This document shows positions 7,000-8,459 of a stretch of 8,459 bases of DNA, in pieces (position 1 is the stretch's first letter; the number at the start of each line of letters is the position of its first letter). The translations under genes were made by a program, and so were the position numbers. The notes beneath the pieces are model-generated. The model did not search any database. It was not told the DNA's origin and was given only the letters and a program-made list of their open reading frames with translations. This DNA is from JASFRI01 sp050115015 (GTDB taxonomy: Bacteria > Acidobacteriota > Polarisedimenticolia > CBDVAL01), in assembly GCA_050115015.1 (NCBI GenBank), contig JASFRI010000177.1, forward strand, positions 1 through 8,459, in the 5' to 3' direction.

Positions 7000-7560
7000 A
7001 TGACACCGTCGCCCCGCAATGCCATCCTGGCCCTCGCCGCCCTGTGTCTGACAGGGACCGCGTTCGCCCAGATACCCATGGACGACCCGATCGTCGGAGA
7101 CGCCGTCGCGGACCACCGGCCGCTGCTCGACCCGATGTTCGCGATGACCGAGAACCAGTCCAACCTCACCGGGTTTCTCAGCGACGTGACCACCGACTCG
7201 TCGAACTACTGCTTCGCCGGCACCCCCGACACGACCTTCACGGAGAACGAGGTCGTCGCGGTCAACATCTTCTTCGACGACACGGTCGAGGCGGACCAGT
7301 TCAACCAGTACCAGGTCACCTGGGCCCTGCGACTCCGGGGGAACATCGTCCCGGTCGCCACCTTCGCCTGCGACGTCGACCTGTCCGGGTACTCTCCCGG
7401 CGAGGCGGTGACCCTGTGCTGCGCCGTCACCCAGTTGATCCCGGCGTCCCCGCTACCGATCCCGATCACCATCACGCCCGACTGGGGCGCCCGGGTGATC
7501 AAGTCGGAGAACGCCTTCACGGTCCAGGGCATCCTGGGGAGCGCCACGGTCACCCGGTAG
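7000..7560 (+). CDS. Small secreted protein of unknown function
   Basis: Predicted 186-residue protein with a classical signal peptide (NAILALAALCLTGTAFA, cleavage likely after Ala23 before QIP). I do not recognise the family. The mature part (about 163 residues, near 17 kDa) is acidic and looks beta-rich, with alternating segments such as EVVAVNIFFDD, YQVTWALRLRGNIVPVATFA and SPLPIPITITPDW, suggesting a beta-sandwich. It contains four cysteines at 71, 124, 140 and 141, including an adjacent Cys-Cys pair, so two disulfides in the periplasm or outside the cell are possible. There is no lipobox, membrane anchor or sorting tail. The start is set by the excellent Shine-Dalgarno sequence. The gene stands alone between two hydrolase genes with its own candidate promoter upstream and a hairpin after its stop, so a functional link with them is not implied. 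Reality of the gene is well supported by signal peptide, ribosome site and codon bias. Confidence 0.85.
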   Translation: MTPSPRNAILALAALCLTGTAFAQIPMDDPIVGDAVADHRPLLDPMFAMTENQSNLTGFLSDVTTDSSNYCFAGTPDTTFTENEVVAVNIFFDDTVEADQFNQYQVTWALRLRGNIVPVATFACDVDLSGYSPGEAVTLCCAVTQLIPASPLPIPITITPDWGARVIKSENAFTVQGILGSATVTR

Positions 7561-7589
7561 GCGGTTCCGGGGGTCGTTCCGGCGCCGGA

Positions 7590-7605
7590 CGGTCCGGGCG
7601 GACCG
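7590..7605 (+). terminator. Possible stem-loop after the secreted-protein gene
   Basis: CGGTCC (7590-7595) and GGACCG (7600-7605) form a perfect 6-bp stem with a GGGC loop, 29 nt after the stop at 7560. It is very GC-rich and has no U-tract. A terminator role is plausible by position only. Confidence 0.3.
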
Positions 7606-7648
7606 GCCCGGCCGGCCGCGCTGACGGCTCCGCGCGCCGCGAGGGTGG

Positions 7649-7654
7649 TACGCT
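7649..7654 (+). promoter_or_regulatory. Candidate -10 element for the third hydrolase (leaderless start)
   Basis: TACGCT fits the TANNNT pattern and ends 6 nt before ATG 7661, which is the usual distance from a -10 to the transcript start. Together with the lack of a Shine-Dalgarno sequence at 5-10 nt from the ATG, this suggests that transcription begins at or next to the start codon. No -35 is found at normal spacing (CTGACG at 7621 is 22 nt away). Confidence 0.3.
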
Positions 7655-7660
7655 GGACGC

Positions 7661-8449
7661 ATGCTCACGGATCGGTCCCTCGCCGCGGCCCAGACCGTCC
7701 CGGTCCGCGGTGACGTCGAGGCGAACCTGGGGCAGCACACCCGCCTCGTCGAGGCGGCGGCCGGCCTCGGGATCGACCTCCTCGTGTTCCCGGAGCTGTC
7801 CCTGACGGGATACGAGCTGGACCTCGCCGAGGAGCTGGCCTTCGTCGAGGAGGACTCCCGGCTCGCGCCGCTCGTCGACCTCGCATCGACGCACGGGATC
7901 ACCCTGGTGGTCGGCGCGCCGGTCCGCCTCGGGACGGGGCTGCATATCGGCGCGTTCATCCTCTACCCGGACCGGACCCGCGACGTCTACACGAAGCAGC
8001 ACCTGGGGGCCTTCCCGTCCGACGCGCGCCCGGACGGGCCCGTCCCTCCCGCGGAGGCGACGGTCTTCCGGCCCGGCGACCGGCGGCCTCTCGTGCGCCT
8101 CGCCGGCGACCGCACCGCCGCGGTGGCGATCTGCGCCGACGCCGGCCGGCCGGCCCATGCCGCGGAGGCGGCGGACCGCGGCGCGAGCATCTACCTGGCG
8201 AGCATGTTCGTCCTCCCCGCCGATCTCGCGGCGGAGACCGCGAGGCTGCGGGGATACGCCGCACGCCACGGGATGACCGTCGTCCTCGCGAACCACGGGG
8301 GACCCACGGGCGGCCTGGCCGGCGGGGGCGGCAGCCGGATCTGGTCCCGCACGGGCCAGAGGCTCGCCATGCTGGAGGGGCCGGGTGCTGGCCTCGCCTT
8401 CGCCGTGGGTGAGGCCCCAGGGACGAACGCGGGGCAGCTGCGGCTGTGA
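7661..8449 (+). CDS. Carbon-nitrogen hydrolase family protein (nitrilase superfamily, distinct branch)
   Basis: Predicted 262-residue cytoplasmic amidase-like enzyme. It begins SLAAAQTVPVRGDVEANL, the usual first strand and helix of the fold. The triad is complete: Glu45 in LLVFPELSLTGYEL, Lys112 in YTKQHL and Cys158 in VAICADAGRP. The FPELSLTGY and TKQHL motifs and the replacement of the CYD-x-[ER]-FP motif by CADAGRP place it in a different subgroup from the other two hydrolases here; it is closer to general-purpose carbon-nitrogen hydrolases of unassigned substrate (nitrilase branch 13-like). The C-terminal half keeps the LANHGG strand and a Gly-rich GGLAGGGGSRIW segment, where related enzymes have a G-x-S-x-I motif close to the active site. 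Length is typical. No signal peptide. The upstream gene ends 100 nt earlier with a hairpin between, so it is probably transcribed separately. The substrate cannot be inferred. Confidence 0.92.
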   Translation: MLTDRSLAAAQTVPVRGDVEANLGQHTRLVEAAAGLGIDLLVFPELSLTGYELDLAEELAFVEEDSRLAPLVDLASTHGITLVVGAPVRLGTGLHIGAFILYPDRTRDVYTKQHLGAFPSDARPDGPVPPAEATVFRPGDRRPLVRLAGDRTAAVAICADAGRPAHAAEAADRGASIYLASMFVLPADLAAETARLRGYAARHGMTVVLANHGGPTGGLAGGGGSRIWSRTGQRLAMLEGPGAGLAFAVGEAPGTNAGQLRL

Positions 8450-8459
8450 GGCCGGGCCG

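Noticed and set aside
5096..7006. Long open frame on the minus strand opposite the GNAT-hydrolase gene
   Set aside because: Its translation is a Val/Asp/Leu/Gly-rich mirror of a clearly real gene, with no recognisable domain; GC-rich DNA keeps antisense frames open.
4058..8449. The three hydrolases as one operon
   Set aside because: One is on the opposite strand, and the third is separated by an unrelated secreted-protein gene, a hairpin and its own promoter candidate.

Overview
The window is very GC-rich, densely packed DNA from a Gram-negative (diderm) bacterium. The combination of an Oar-like TonB-dependent receptor with an N-terminal carboxypeptidase-regulatory-like domain, a neighbouring secreted protein ending in an extracellular-repeat-like tail (SPSAVYYLVVAEGAGG), and uniformly high GC fits Acidobacteriota (Thermoanaerobaculia or Holophagae-like) best. 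This is inferred from style of genes, not from a marker gene.

Left part (1-4044, plus strand): the 3' end of a secreted-protein gene, then a full-length outer-membrane TonB-dependent receptor, then a small lipoprotein with TPR-like helices that resembles the TatT component of TRAP transporters. The three lie 6-7 nt apart and look like one transcription unit for envelope uptake or surface functions.

Middle part (4058-6721): two divergently transcribed genes for related nitrilase-superfamily (carbon-nitrogen hydrolase) proteins, separated by a 222-nt region with a candidate -10 element in each direction. The minus-strand gene encodes a stand-alone hydrolase. The plus-strand gene encodes a GNAT acetyltransferase domain fused to the same kind of hydrolase, the architecture known from Bacillus YhcX and nitrilase branch 12. 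Both keep an intact Glu-Lys-Cys triad.

Right part (7000-8449, plus strand): a small secreted protein of unknown function with a strong Shine-Dalgarno sequence and a hairpin in its probable leader, then a third, more distant carbon-nitrogen hydrolase, possibly translated from a leaderless mRNA.

The most noteworthy feature is three intact carbon-nitrogen hydrolases from at least two subfamilies within 4.4 kb, with a fused and an unfused paralogue sharing one divergent control region. Their substrates cannot be read from the sequence. I see no RNA genes, CRISPR arrays, insertion sequences or integrase genes.
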